Shown here: positions 1 to 7,110 of the stretch, in pieces
Layout: each line of letters opens with the position of its first letter
How positions within the stretch are numbered: position 1 is the stretch's first letter
Assembly (NCBI GenBank): GCA_905216215.1
Contig: CAJMSZ010000025.1
Coordinates: forward strand, 1-29,721
DNA length: 29,721 nt
DNA from: an uncultured bacterium
GTDB lineage: Bacteria > Bacillota > Clostridia > Lachnospirales > Lachnospiraceae
Reading direction: 5' to 3'
Made by a program: the position numbers and the translations under genes
Notes under the pieces: generated by a model
Databases searched by the model: none
Told to the model about the DNA's origin: nothing
What the model saw: only the letters and a program-made list of their open reading frames with translations

Positions 1-52
1 AATCTCAATGCTTTGTTACCAATCAATAGAGCAGTGAGATATGGATAAGAAA
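1..52 (+). repeat. Leader repeat, copy A (direct repeat with 29423-29474)
   Basis: These 52 bases recur at 29423-29474 with one mismatch (position 44). Each copy lies about 90 bases upstream of a PD-(D/E)XK transposase-family start codon. The repeat contains an imperfect hairpin. ATCTCA (2-7) pairs with TGAGAT (35-40), then after an A/G mismatch TGCT (9-12) pairs with AGCA (30-33), with a loop of about 17 bases. It may be an element end or a structured leader. It is conserved beyond the flanking leader sequence, which differs between the copies. Confidence 0.85.
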
Positions 53-102
53 ATGGATACATTTGTATTTGTGGTGTGCTTATTAGCTATGAGTATATTG
101 AT

Positions 103-130
103 ATCTCCTGCACGAACAATTAAAGGAGGA
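103..130 (+). promoter_or_regulatory. Possible Shine-Dalgarno-sequestering hairpin of the transposase-family gene
   Basis: CTCCT at 105-109 is complementary to AGGAG at 124-128, the core of the ribosome site for the gene starting at 136. The loop is 14 bases. The second copy of this gene keeps the same ATATCTCCTGC block (29530-29540) before its AGGAG (29550-29554), although the bases between are different. Sequestering the ribosome site is a known way for insertion-sequence transposases to limit translation. Its use here is inferred, and the stem is only 5 to 6 pairs. Confidence 0.4.
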
Positions 131-135
131 TGCTT

Positions 136-891
136 ATGGCAAAAAAGAACAGAAGAAAAAAGAATACTAATGTAAGACGGGATTATAAGGCACGATTATT
201 TGAAATGATTTTCCGGGAGAAAGAAGAATTATTAGGACTTTATAATGCGGTAAACGGAACGAATTACTCGAATCCGGATGAACTGGAAATATTGTATTCG
301 AAGATGACAAAGGATAGTAATCTGTATGGAAGTAGAAGGATTACGATTCCGGCACCTAGGTTTTTGATTTTCTACAATGGAAAGGAAGCAAGACCAGAAC
401 GGGAAGTACTGGAATTATCGGATGCTTTTGAAATTCAGGAAGAAGAATTGTGGCTGAACCTGAAAGCAGTGTTACTTAACATCAATCCAGGATATAACAA
501 TGATATTGTAAATGCCTGCAAGACTCTGAGCGATTATGTTACCTATACTTCAAGAGTCAGACAGTATGCAGAACAGATGAAGATAGAAGATGCGGTAGAA
601 CAGGCAATTACAGAATGTATTGCAGAAGGTATATTAGCAGATTTCCTGACACAATATAGAAGCGAGGTCAAGAAAATGAGCATTTATGAATATGATGAAG
701 AACAGCAGAGACGATGGGATAAAGAAGAGGGCGAAGAAATTGGACTCGCAAAGGGACTCGCAAAAGGAGAAAATCGTTTTGCTGCATTAGCTTCTGCATT
801 AATTGAAGCCGGACAGGCAGAAGATATTTTGAAAGCAACAAAGGATATGGAATATCGGCAAAAGTTATATAAAGAATACGGAATACAATAA
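136..891 (+). CDS. PD-(D/E)XK nuclease/transposase family (Rpn-like) protein, internally deleted
   Basis: The protein is 251 aa from the ATG at 136. An ATG at 130 touches the AAAGGAGG ribosome site, so 136 is preferred. Residues after the basic N-terminus (VRRDYKARLFEMIFREKEEL, then YNAVNGTNYSNPDELEI) are typical of the family that Lachnospiraceae carry in many copies, annotated as Rpn recombination-promoting nuclease/putative transposase. In intact members, as I recall them, ELEI is followed by a stretch of about 65 residues with the catalytic Asp and the Glu-x-Gln motif. Here ELEI joins directly to LYSKMTKD, which belongs after that stretch. The reading frame is kept, but the nuclease core is missing, so the protein is probably inactive as an enzyme. 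The C-terminus has the usual Glu/Lys-rich tail with a short GLAK repeat. A partial second copy starts at 29562. Confidence 0.85.
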   Translation: MAKKNRRKKNTNVRRDYKARLFEMIFREKEELLGLYNAVNGTNYSNPDELEILYSKMTKDSNLYGSRRITIPAPRFLIFYNGKEARPEREVLELSDAFEIQEEELWLNLKAVLLNINPGYNNDIVNACKTLSDYVTYTSRVRQYAEQMKIEDAVEQAITECIAEGILADFLTQYRSEVKKMSIYEYDEEQQRRWDKEEGEEIGLAKGLAKGENRFAALASALIEAGQAEDILKATKDMEYRQKLYKEYGIQ

Positions 892-1003
892 CGAAAGATC
901 ATAGTACAGACAGGTAAGATTCAATCCTGCCTGTCCGAGAAAAATATCACTCCTGTGTTGGAAAAATTAAAAGAAAAATTTGCTGAATGAGCGATGCATA
1001 TAG

Positions 1004-1035
1004 AAAAAGCGCTATCCGTGGGATAACGCTTTTTT
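1004..1035. terminator. Bidirectional terminator between convergent genes
   Basis: AAAAGCG(C)TATCC at 1005-1017 and GGATA(A)CGCTTTT at 1021-1033 form a stem with one C/A mismatch and a 3-base loop. It is flanked by an A-run on the left and a T-run on the right. It therefore ends the + strand transposase-family gene and the - strand gene at 1059-1457. Confidence 0.8.
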
Positions 1036-1058
1036 GCAACTTGGAAAGATTCATTCGA

Positions 1059-1457
1059 TTATTCTTCTGTTTTTTCTTCTGTTTTTTCTTCGGTCTCTTC
1101 GGATGAAGCATCAGTACTGTCTGAACAGCAACTCTTTTCGCTGGAGCATGCTTCTTCGTTGTCCGCAGTTTCCTTAGTTTTATCTGCTTCAGCTTCTGGA
1201 GCCGGTGCTTCTGACGCTTCGTCTTCTGCCTGTTTTTCCACAGAATTCGCTTCCTTATTTGGGGTAAGAGAAACATATCCGCGTTCACCTGCTTCGCGAA
1301 GGTCATCATCTAATTCAAATTCTTCAGCATCAAAATCTTCGTTAAATTCATCCTCAAAATCGTCTTCTGTTTTCTTCTTAAAGTAAAAGTAAGCTCCGGC
1401 AGCGGCTGCACCGAAAGCTGCAAGACCTGCGAGGATTTTTCCAGTGTTTTTAGACAT
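1059..1457 (-). CDS. Small acidic membrane-anchored protein, function unknown
   Basis: The start is taken at 1457 because a good ribosome site (AAAGGAG on the minus strand, near 1465-1471) precedes it. The longer frame upstream has no such site and overlaps the divergent cls leader. The product is 132 aa. Residues about 7-26 form one Ala/Gly-rich membrane segment ending in YFYFKKK. The rest is strongly acidic and low in complexity (Asp/Glu/Ser/Ala), with a C-terminal EEKTEEKTEE repeat and a small cluster of cysteines (CSSEKSCC). It resembles YtxH-like small anchored proteins in layout only. The positive-inside rule puts the acidic tail in the cytoplasm. It is divergent from cardiolipin synthase, which may hint at an envelope role, but no function can be assigned. 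Confidence 0.7.
   Translation of the reverse strand: MSKNTGKILAGLAAFGAAAAGAYFYFKKKTEDDFEDEFNEDFDAEEFELDDDLREAGERGYVSLTPNKEANSVEKQAEDEASEAPAPEAEADKTKETADNEEACSSEKSCCSDSTDASSEETEEKTEEKTEE
1062..1085. repeat. Two tandem 12-bp units in the acidic protein C-terminus
   Basis: TTCTTCTGTTTT occurs at 1062-1073 and again at 1074-1085, followed by a diverged third unit. On the minus strand it encodes the EEKT repeat at the end of the acidic protein. Short in-frame units like this can change copy number by slippage. Confidence 0.7.
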
Positions 1458-1495
1458 AATTTTTCTCCTTTCAGATGTCATATAATTATTGTAAT

Positions 1496-1518
1496 ACTTT
1501 TCCTGTAAAAGGAAAAGT
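1496..1518. promoter_or_regulatory. Perfect 8-bp dyad in the divergent intergenic region
   Basis: ACTTTTCC at 1496-1503 and GGAAAAGT at 1511-1518 are perfect inverted repeats separated by 7 bases. The dyad lies about 40-60 bases upstream of the minus-strand gene start at 1457 and about 100 bases upstream of cls. That position suits an operator or a leader hairpin. I see no clear promoter for the minus-strand gene. Confidence 0.35.
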
Positions 1519-1558
1519 AAAATATTTATAAAGAGTAGAAAAGTTAGGGAAAGGGTCA

Positions 1559-1587
1559 TTGTGAGAAAATGGATTCTGTGGTAGGAT
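1559..1587 (+). promoter_or_regulatory. Possible sigma-A promoter of cls
   Basis: TTGTGA (1559-1564) and TAGGAT (1582-1587) are 17 bases apart, each matching 4 of 6 consensus bases. The cls start codon is about 30 bases downstream. Confidence 0.4.
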
Positions 1588-1617
1588 AGTAACGTGTTTA
1601 AAAAGGGAGGAGCATAT

Positions 1618-3219
1618 ATGGATGGAAAGTTAAATGAATATAAGGAGAAAGGCGTACAGGTAGGAAAGAGGGTCAAAAAGCAGGCGAAGAGTAAACTGTT
1701 TGGAATTATTTACAGCCGTACAGCCGTTGTTCTTGCACTTCTGCTTGTCCAGATAGGATTGTTCGCTTTTACACTTACTTATATGCAGCATTATGAAAGT
1801 CATGTGTATGGAATCTATGTGATAGTATCTGTTGCGGCAGTGATTTACATTATTAATGAAGAGGGCAGTTCTTCTTTTAAGATGACATGGTTGATTTTTG
1901 TAATGATCGTACCCGTGATTGGTGTAGGATTTTATATTTACACTAAGCTGGAACTGGGAAAGAAGCTGCTTCGCAAACGTCTGGAGATGCTTCAGGAGGA
2001 AATTGAACCTTACATGAGGCAAAATGAAGAGGTTATCCAGTTTATGAGAAGTAGTAGGCTTGCAAATGTAAATCTGTCCTATTTTCTGTATAAATATGTG
2101 GGATTTCCGACTTATGGGAATACAACCGCAGAGTATTTTCCGGTGGGAGAAGAGAAGTTTGGGGCTATGCTCAAGGAACTGGAAAAGGCGGAAAAATTTA
2201 TTTTTATGGAGTATTTCATCGTAGAAGAGGGAATCATGTGGGACTCCATTCTCGCCATTCTGAAAAGAAAGGCTCAGGAGGGAGTGGAAGTGCGTTTCAT
2301 GTACGATGGAATGTGCAGCGTGGCGCTTCTGCCATATGATTATCCGAAGAAACTGCAACGGATGGGAATTAAGTGCAAGCAGTTTGAGAAGATTAAGCCA
2401 GTGCTTTCTACCAGTCAGAATAACCGTGACCACAGGAAAATCTGTGTGATTGATGGAAAGGTTGCATTTACCGGAGGGATAAATCTTGCAGATGAATATA
2501 TCAATCAGAAGGAACGTTTTGGACACTGGAAAGACACTGCCATTATGTTGAAGGGTGACGCAGTACAGAGCTTCACTATGATGTTTCTGCAGATGTGGAA
2601 TGTGACCGAGCGGACGAAAGAGGATTATTCTCTTTATCTGACTCCGAAACAGAGAGAATTCCGCAGAGAAGATGGCTATATGCTTCCTTATGGAGACAGT
2701 CCTTATGACAATGAGAATGTAGGCGCTGAAGTGTATTTTCACATTTTGAATCATGCAAAAAAGTATGTGCATATTATGACTCCGTATCTGATTCTGGACA
2801 ATGATATGATAGATGCACTGAAGCGTGCGGCAAAAGGTGGAGTGGAGGTGCAGATTATTATGCCCGGTATACCGGATAAACCATATGCATTCTATCTGGC
2901 CAAGACTTACTATGAGGAACTGATAGAAAGCGGAGTGCAGATTTTTGAATATACGCCGGGATTTGTACATGCGAAGGTTTTTACATCAGACGATGATACG
3001 GCTACGGTCGGTACGATTAATCTGGATTACCGCAGCTTGTTCCATCATTTCGAGTGCGGTGTATTCATTTATCATAATCCGGTTGTATATGATATAGAAC
3101 GGGATTTCCAGAGAACGAGAGCAAAATGTCACAAGGTGTCTTTGATAGAGGTGCGAGAGCGGACCTTGTTTGTGAAGCTTTATGGGCAGATACTGCGCCT
3201 GGTTGCTCCTCTTATGTAG
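1618..3219 (+). CDS. cls: Cardiolipin synthase, two-HKD phospholipase D family
   Basis: Cardiolipin synthase joins two phosphatidylglycerol molecules into cardiolipin and glycerol at the membrane. The 533-aa length fits the family. The ATG at 1618 is chosen because GGGAGG lies 7 bases upstream. The N-terminus has three hydrophobic segments (about residues 35-55, 62-80 and 92-110), then a soluble double phospholipase D region. The first HKD motif is H272-R-K274 with D279, inside NNRDHRKICVIDG. The second is H451-A-K453 with D458, inside GFVHAKVFTSDDD and followed by TINLDYRS. Both catalytic histidines and lysines are present, so an active enzyme is expected. It stands alone, divergent from the acidic membrane protein. 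No simple Rho-independent terminator follows; the next feature is the structured element at 3249-3454. Confidence 0.92.
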   Translation: MDGKLNEYKEKGVQVGKRVKKQAKSKLFGIIYSRTAVVLALLLVQIGLFAFTLTYMQHYESHVYGIYVIVSVAAVIYIINEEGSSSFKMTWLIFVMIVPVIGVGFYIYTKLELGKKLLRKRLEMLQEEIEPYMRQNEEVIQFMRSSRLANVNLSYFLYKYVGFPTYGNTTAEYFPVGEEKFGAMLKELEKAEKFIFMEYFIVEEGIMWDSILAILKRKAQEGVEVRFMYDGMCSVALLPYDYPKKLQRMGIKCKQFEKIKPVLSTSQNNRDHRKICVIDGKVAFTGGINLADEYINQKERFGHWKDTAIMLKGDAVQSFTMMFLQMWNVTERTKEDYSLYLTPKQREFRREDGYMLPYGDSPYDNENVGAEVYFHILNHAKKYVHIMTPYLILDNDMIDALKRAAKGGVEVQIIMPGIPDKPYAFYLAKTYYEELIESGVQIFEYTPGFVHAKVFTSDDDTATVGTINLDYRSLFHHFECGVFIYHNPVVYDIERDFQRTRAKCHKVSLIEVRERTLFVKLYGQILRLVAPLM

Positions 3220-3248
3220 AATACCAGGACAGGAGTTCCTGCTTTGAT

Positions 3249-3454
3249 ATCTTGTTACGGTTCACAGTCCTCCTCCCACATGCGCACTCGTCGCCTCCTT
3301 CGAGGCTTTAGTCTCACTCCTGACGGAGCTAAGACTGCTTATGCGGGAGGAGTTCCTGCTTCGCAGGCTTGATAGATAGATGCGGATAACTGCTTACGTG
3401 CAAGCACGACGCTTTTATCCGCATCTATCTATCAACTGTGAATAGTAATAACAT
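3249..3454. other. Multi-branched hairpin element of unknown class
   Basis: This 206-base intergenic stretch folds almost completely into nested stems. The outer stem pairs 3249-3267 with 3436-3454 (19 positions, two mismatches). Inside it are arm A, 3270-3286 with 3336-3352 (CTCCTCCC against GGGAGGAG, two mismatches), carrying hairpins GCCTC/GAGGC (3293-3306) and CTCC/GGAG (3317-3328); arm B, CCTGC-ttc-GCAGG (3355-3367); and arm C, a perfect 21-bp stem 3369-3389 with 3415-3435, whose loop holds TGCTT/AGCA-type pairing (3391-3406). Arm C ends at the base before the outer stem resumes. It is richer in GC than its surroundings and has no plausible ORF. It could be a structured RNA, a palindromic repeat (MITE or REP-like) or a transposon remnant. 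Confidence 0.7.
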
Positions 3455-3470
3455 CTTTTAAAAATAACAG

Positions 3471-3499
3471 TATACATCTGGACAAAAAAGTAGTATAAT
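3471..3499 (+). promoter_or_regulatory. Promoter of purA
   Basis: A perfect -10 TATAAT (3494-3499) has a partial -35 TATACA (3471-3476) 17 bases upstream. The expected start of transcription is near 3506, giving a leader of about 60 bases. It lies immediately after the structured element. Confidence 0.7.
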
Positions 3500-3563
3500 T
3501 CAATCTGGATTTATTTTGAATCAAAAGAAAACAAAACATATAGACATGACAGGAGGAATTGTT

Positions 3564-4844
3564 ATGGTTAAGGCAGTTGTAGGTGCAAATTGGGGAGATG
3601 AAGGAAAAGGAAAGATTACAGATATGCTTGCTGAAAAAGCAGATATCGTCATTCGTTTCCAAGGTGGAGCAAATGCAGGACACACCATCATTAACGATTA
3701 TGGAAAGTTTGCACTTCACACATTACCTTCCGGAGTGTTTTACGGACATACAACCAGTATTATCGGAAACGGCGTTGCGCTTGACATTCCGGTACTGATA
3801 AAAGAAATTCAGTCCCTGGTAGACAGAGGTGTGCCGACTCCAAAGATTTTAGTATCAGACAGAGCGCAGATGGTAATGTCATACCACAAGAATTTTGATG
3901 CATATGAAGAAGAACGACTTGGCGGAAAGTCATTCGGTTCTACAAAGTCCGGTATTGCACCATTCTACTCTGATAAATATGCGAAGATTGGTTTCCAGGT
4001 AAGCGAGCTCTTTGACGATGAGCTGTTGAAGGAAAAGGCGGTACGGGTAGCAGAGCAGAAGAATGTTTTACTGGAACATTTATATCATAAACCGGTGATT
4101 GACCCGGAAGATTTGTACAAAGAATTAGTTGGATATAGAGAGATGATTTCTCCATATGTATGCAATGTGTCTGCATATCTTGCAGAAGCATTGAAAGAAG
4201 GTAAGGAGATTCTTCTTGAAGGTCAGCTCGGAACATTGAAGGATCCGGATCATGGAATTTATCCAATGGTAACGTCTTCTTCAACACTGGCTGCATATGG
4301 CGCAATCGGAGCAGGTCTGCCACCATATGAAATTAAGAGGATTATTACGGTGTGCAAAGCATACTCAAGTGCAGTAGGAGCCGGTGCATTCGTAAGTGAA
4401 ATCTTTGGTGATGAAGCAGATGAACTCAGAAGACGCGGTGGTGATGGAGGAGAATTCGGTGCAACCACAGGACGTCCGAGACGTATGGGATGGTTCGACT
4501 GTGTTGCTTCCAAGTACGGATGTCGTATGCAGGGAACAACAGATGTTGCGTTCACGGTTGTAGACGTTCTTGGATATCTGGATGAAATTCCGGTTTGTGT
4601 TGGATACGAGATTGATGGGGAAGTGACAACGGAATTCCCTGCAACTCATTTCCTTGAGAAGGCAAAACCAGTAATTAAGAAATTGCCGGGATGGAAATGC
4701 GATATCCGTGGAATTAAGAAATATGAAGACCTTCCGGAAAATTGCAGAAACTACATCGAATTTATAGAGAAGGAAATTGGATTCCCAATCACTATGGTAT
4801 CTAATGGTCCTGGAAGACATGATATTATTTTCAGAGAAAAATAA
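3564..4844 (+). CDS. purA: Adenylosuccinate synthetase
   Basis: The enzyme condenses IMP and aspartate with GTP to adenylosuccinate, the first step from IMP to AMP in the cytoplasm. The product is 426 aa, the usual size, from the ATG at 3564 behind AGGAGG. The P-loop WGDEGKGK (residues 10-17) carries the catalytic Asp12. FQGGANAGHT contains the catalytic His40. The GTP/IMP-binding signature is GATTGRPRRMGWFD. The loop before this signature reads RRRGGDGGEFG, which looks a few residues longer than the usual form in my memory and suggests a divergent PurA clade. The gene has its own promoter and no obvious operon partner. Confidence 0.96.
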   Translation: MVKAVVGANWGDEGKGKITDMLAEKADIVIRFQGGANAGHTIINDYGKFALHTLPSGVFYGHTTSIIGNGVALDIPVLIKEIQSLVDRGVPTPKILVSDRAQMVMSYHKNFDAYEEERLGGKSFGSTKSGIAPFYSDKYAKIGFQVSELFDDELLKEKAVRVAEQKNVLLEHLYHKPVIDPEDLYKELVGYREMISPYVCNVSAYLAEALKEGKEILLEGQLGTLKDPDHGIYPMVTSSSTLAAYGAIGAGLPPYEIKRIITVCKAYSSAVGAGAFVSEIFGDEADELRRRGGDGGEFGATTGRPRRMGWFDCVASKYGCRMQGTTDVAFTVVDVLGYLDEIPVCVGYEIDGEVTTEFPATHFLEKAKPVIKKLPGWKCDIRGIKKYEDLPENCRNYIEFIEKEIGFPITMVSNGPGRHDIIFREK

Positions 4845-4941
4845 TATATTTGCCGATGTTAAAGGACAGGTTTTGTCTGTATCTTTGCAGGGGAAATTGT
4901 GACTTTACGATGCGGTATCTCACAAAAAGGAGGTAGTGATT

Positions 4942-5595
4942 ATGAAACACACAAAGAAAGCATTAGTTGCACTTGTAATGGCGGTACTTATGGTGGCTAT
5001 GACTGCTTGTTCAGCCAGTAAGTTTGATGCAAGCAGCTATGTGAAGTCCTGTCTGGATGTACTTACTAAAGGGGAAAAAGATAAGTACATGGAGCTGACG
5101 GGAAGAACTGAAGAGGAAGCAACTCAGGACTACGAAGACAATCTTCAGGCAATGGTAGATGATATGGCTTCAATCGGTATTACCGATGAGTCACTGCTTG
5201 AACAGTATCGTACATTTTTTGCTGATTTGATGAAGCTTACAAAGTATGATGTCAAAGAGGCAAAAGAAGATGGAGATAACTACACAGTAGATGTTGAGAT
5301 TACTCCTGTAACTGGTGTATTTGACGGAATTATGGATCAGCTTCTTTCTGATGCAGAAGAATATGGAGCAGAGAAGGCTGCTGCAGGTGAAGAAGTTACG
5401 GATGAGGAACTTCAGCAGTGGGTTTGCGAAAAGCTGTTGGAGCTTGTAAAAGCAAACATGGCTTCCGCTACTTATGGAGAACCGACCACAGTCACAGTAC
5501 ATGTTGTAGATAATGATGATGTATATGAGATTCCAGAGGCAGATTACACTGCACTGGATGAGGCACTGATAGACCTTGGTGACTTGGCTGAATAG
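4942..5595 (+). CDS. Putative lipoprotein, function unknown
   Basis: The product is 217 aa. The ATG at 4942 is used because AAAGGAGG (4926-4933) sits 8 bases before it, while the in-frame GTG at 4936 is too close. Residues 1-22 form a lipoprotein signal peptide: MKHTKK, a hydrophobic core, then a lipobox-like AMTAC with the lipid-accepting Cys23. The mature protein is acidic and helical in composition, with no cysteine pairs or recognisable catalytic motif apart from VCEKLLEL. It resembles the DUF5105-like group of clostridial lipoproteins in general style, but I cannot assign it. It ends at a strong terminator shared with asnA. Confidence 0.8.
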   Translation: MKHTKKALVALVMAVLMVAMTACSASKFDASSYVKSCLDVLTKGEKDKYMELTGRTEEEATQDYEDNLQAMVDDMASIGITDESLLEQYRTFFADLMKLTKYDVKEAKEDGDNYTVDVEITPVTGVFDGIMDQLLSDAEEYGAEKAAAGEEVTDEELQQWVCEKLLELVKANMASATYGEPTTVTVHVVDNDDVYEIPEADYTALDEALIDLGDLAE

Positions 5596-5630
5596 GAGTA
5601 TTGATTGATTTAGTTTGGATTCATAGATAA

Positions 5631-5668
5631 AAAAGACATTGTTTCGTAAGAAACAATGTCTTTTTTTT
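5631..5668. terminator. Bidirectional terminator between the lipoprotein gene and asnA
   Basis: A perfect 15-bp stem, AAAAGACATTGTTTC (5631-5645) with its complement (5650-5664), closes a 4-base loop. It has an A-run on the left and eight T on the right, so it serves both converging genes. Confidence 0.92.
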
Positions 5669-5680
5669 CGTTATAAAATA

Positions 5681-6691
5681 TTACAAAAGGTGAATGCCCG
5701 CTTTTGCAGCTTCCTCCAATACATCTTCCGGCCAGATGGAGGACTGCACTTCTCCGATATGAGCTTTGCGGAGATAGAACATACAGATACGGGATTGGCC
5801 GATTCCACCGCCTACAGTGTAAGGAAGTTTCCCGTTCAACAGTGCTTTTTGGAAGTCAAGTTCTGCCCGCTCTTCGCAACCGGCATCTTTGAGCTGTCTT
5901 CTTAGTGCATCCTCATCTACACGGATACCCATAGAAGAAAGTTCCAGTGCAATGTCAAGAACCGGGTAATACACGATAATATCACCATTTAATTCCCAAT
6001 CATCATAGTCAGGGGCACGACCATCGTGTTTTTCACCGGAGGCAAGGGTTTTACCAATCTGTTTGATGAAAATAGCACCTTTTGCTTTGGCAAAGTGATA
6101 TTCTCTTTCCTTTGGAGTTTTATCAGGATACATGGTTTCCAATTCCTGAGAAGTGATAAACGTAATCTCGTCCGGAAGAATTGGTTCAATGTAATTGTAA
6201 CGGCGTGACATAAATGCCTCCGTTTCCTTCAGAGCATGATAAACCTTGTTTACCGTATACTCCAGAGTTTCGGTGTTTCGTTCTTCTTTGGAAATCACTT
6301 TTTCCCAGTCCCACTGGTCTACATAAATAGAGTGAATATTGTCTGTGTCTTCGTCGCGGCGGATGGCGCTCATGTCGGTATAAAGACCTTCGCCTGAGTG
6401 GAAACCATAGCGCTTCAGTGCGTAACGTTTCCATTTCGCAAGAGAATGTACAATCTCCACCTCTTTATCATCTTGTTCTTTTACGCCAAATGCAACGGGG
6501 CGTTCTACACCATTCAGATTATCGTTCAGTCCTGTTTCCGGGCGTACAAAAAGTGGAGCCGATACACGTGTCAGGTGTAATGTCTTTGCAAGAGAACGTT
6601 CAAAATGGTCTTTGACTTCCTTGATTGCAACTTCTGTTTCACGAATGGTAAGCGGAGAATGATAATTCTCCGGTATCAGTAAATGCTGCAT
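5681..6691 (-). CDS. asnA: Aspartate-ammonia ligase (asparagine synthetase A)
   Basis: AsnA makes asparagine from aspartate, ammonia and ATP, and is related to the class II aspartyl-tRNA synthetase core. The product is 336 aa from the ATG at 6691. The ATG at 6700 abuts the AAAGG ribosome site and is less likely. E. coli AsnA is 330 aa. Recognisable family stretches are SAPLFVRPETGLNDNLNG, SLAKWKRYALKRYGF, GLYTDMSAIRRDE, YVDQWDWEK and, near the end, GGGIGQSRICMFYLRKAHIGE, a class II motif 3-like region. It is monocistronic, with its own promoter and terminator. Some clostridial asn genes have T-box leaders; the leader here is only about 50 bases, so none is present. Confidence 0.95.
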   Translation of the reverse strand: MQHLLIPENYHSPLTIRETEVAIKEVKDHFERSLAKTLHLTRVSAPLFVRPETGLNDNLNGVERPVAFGVKEQDDKEVEIVHSLAKWKRYALKRYGFHSGEGLYTDMSAIRRDEDTDNIHSIYVDQWDWEKVISKEERNTETLEYTVNKVYHALKETEAFMSRRYNYIEPILPDEITFITSQELETMYPDKTPKEREYHFAKAKGAIFIKQIGKTLASGEKHDGRAPDYDDWELNGDIIVYYPVLDIALELSSMGIRVDEDALRRQLKDAGCEERAELDFQKALLNGKLPYTVGGGIGQSRICMFYLRKAHIGEVQSSIWPEDVLEEAAKAGIHLL

Positions 6692-6747
6692 GTCTATCAT
6701 CCTTTCTATATGGGATAAAATCTCTTTTGACCGTAAGTCATGAATTT

Positions 6748-6776
6748 AGTGTAGTAGAAGAGTGCAGTAATGTCAA
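6748..6776 (-). promoter_or_regulatory. Promoter of asnA
   Basis: On the minus strand a perfect -35 TTGACA (6776-6771) is followed after 17 bases by TACACT (6753-6748). The transcript would start near 6741, about 50 bases before the asnA start. Confidence 0.75.
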
Positions 6777-6945
6777 TTAGAAATTATTAAGAAATTCGTT
6801 ATAAAGTATTTAGGGAACCGTCATAAGTTACACATAATTCCGTGATAAAGTCAAGAAAAAGGAATATTTGGAGATTACCATCATAAAATGATAATGTTGG
6901 TATTTCCCGTAAGTGGAAAGCCGGTAAATCAGAAGGAGGCCAGCT

Positions 6946-7089
6946 ATGGAACTACAAAAAAAAGAAAATAACGGAAGAAAACCGATTTCGATAGAGGAAT
7001 ATTTGGATAGAAGACAAAAGAAAAGAGAAGAAGAAAAAAATACTTTGCAAAGCACAGAAAAATGCTGTATGATATACAGAGTAACATAA
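6946..7089 (+). CDS. Small basic/charged ORF, function unknown
   Basis: A 47-aa reading frame begins with ATG at 6946, 6 bases after a strong AGAAGGAGG ribosome site (6931-6939). It starts MELQKKENNGRKPISIEEYL, is rich in Lys and Glu (DRRQKKREEEK) and ends KCCMIYRVT. There is no membrane segment or known motif. The stop is 21 bases before the SEC-C gene. The good ribosome site is the main support. A likely promoter for the SEC-C gene overlaps its 3' end, so it may be an independent small gene or a leader peptide. Confidence 0.5.
   Translation: MELQKKENNGRKPISIEEYLDRRQKKREEEKNTLQSTEKCCMIYRVT
7045..7073 (+). promoter_or_regulatory. Possible promoter of the SEC-C gene
   Basis: TTGCAA (7045-7050) and TATGAT (7068-7073) are 17 bases apart and lie inside the end of the small ORF. 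The SEC-C start codon is at 7111. Confidence 0.5.
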
Positions 7090-7110
7090 GAATAAAAGGA
7101 GATTTTAAAT

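Noticed and set aside
908..936. GACAGG...CCTGTC hairpin after the first transposase-family gene as its terminator
   Set aside because: The stem has mismatches and there is no T-run. The bidirectional hairpin at 1004-1035 is a far better terminator.
1630..2970. 446-aa open frame on the minus strand
   Set aside because: It is the mirror of cls, a clear two-HKD gene. It has no ribosome site, its composition is unlike its neighbours, and it has no recognisable domain.
3126..3311. 61-aa ORF at the 3' end of cls running into the intergenic region
   Set aside because: It is out of frame with cls, has no ribosome site, and its second half is the structured element.
4860..4886. GACAG/CTGT hairpin after purA as a terminator
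   Set aside because: The stem is short and imperfect, with only three T following. I see no convincing terminator between purA and the lipoprotein gene.
6701..6945. Possible riboswitch or T-box in the asnA/small ORF divergent region
   Set aside because: No T-box core or other conserved leader motif is visible, and the asnA promoter lies about 50 bases from its start. Apart from that promoter I see nothing specific in this stretch.
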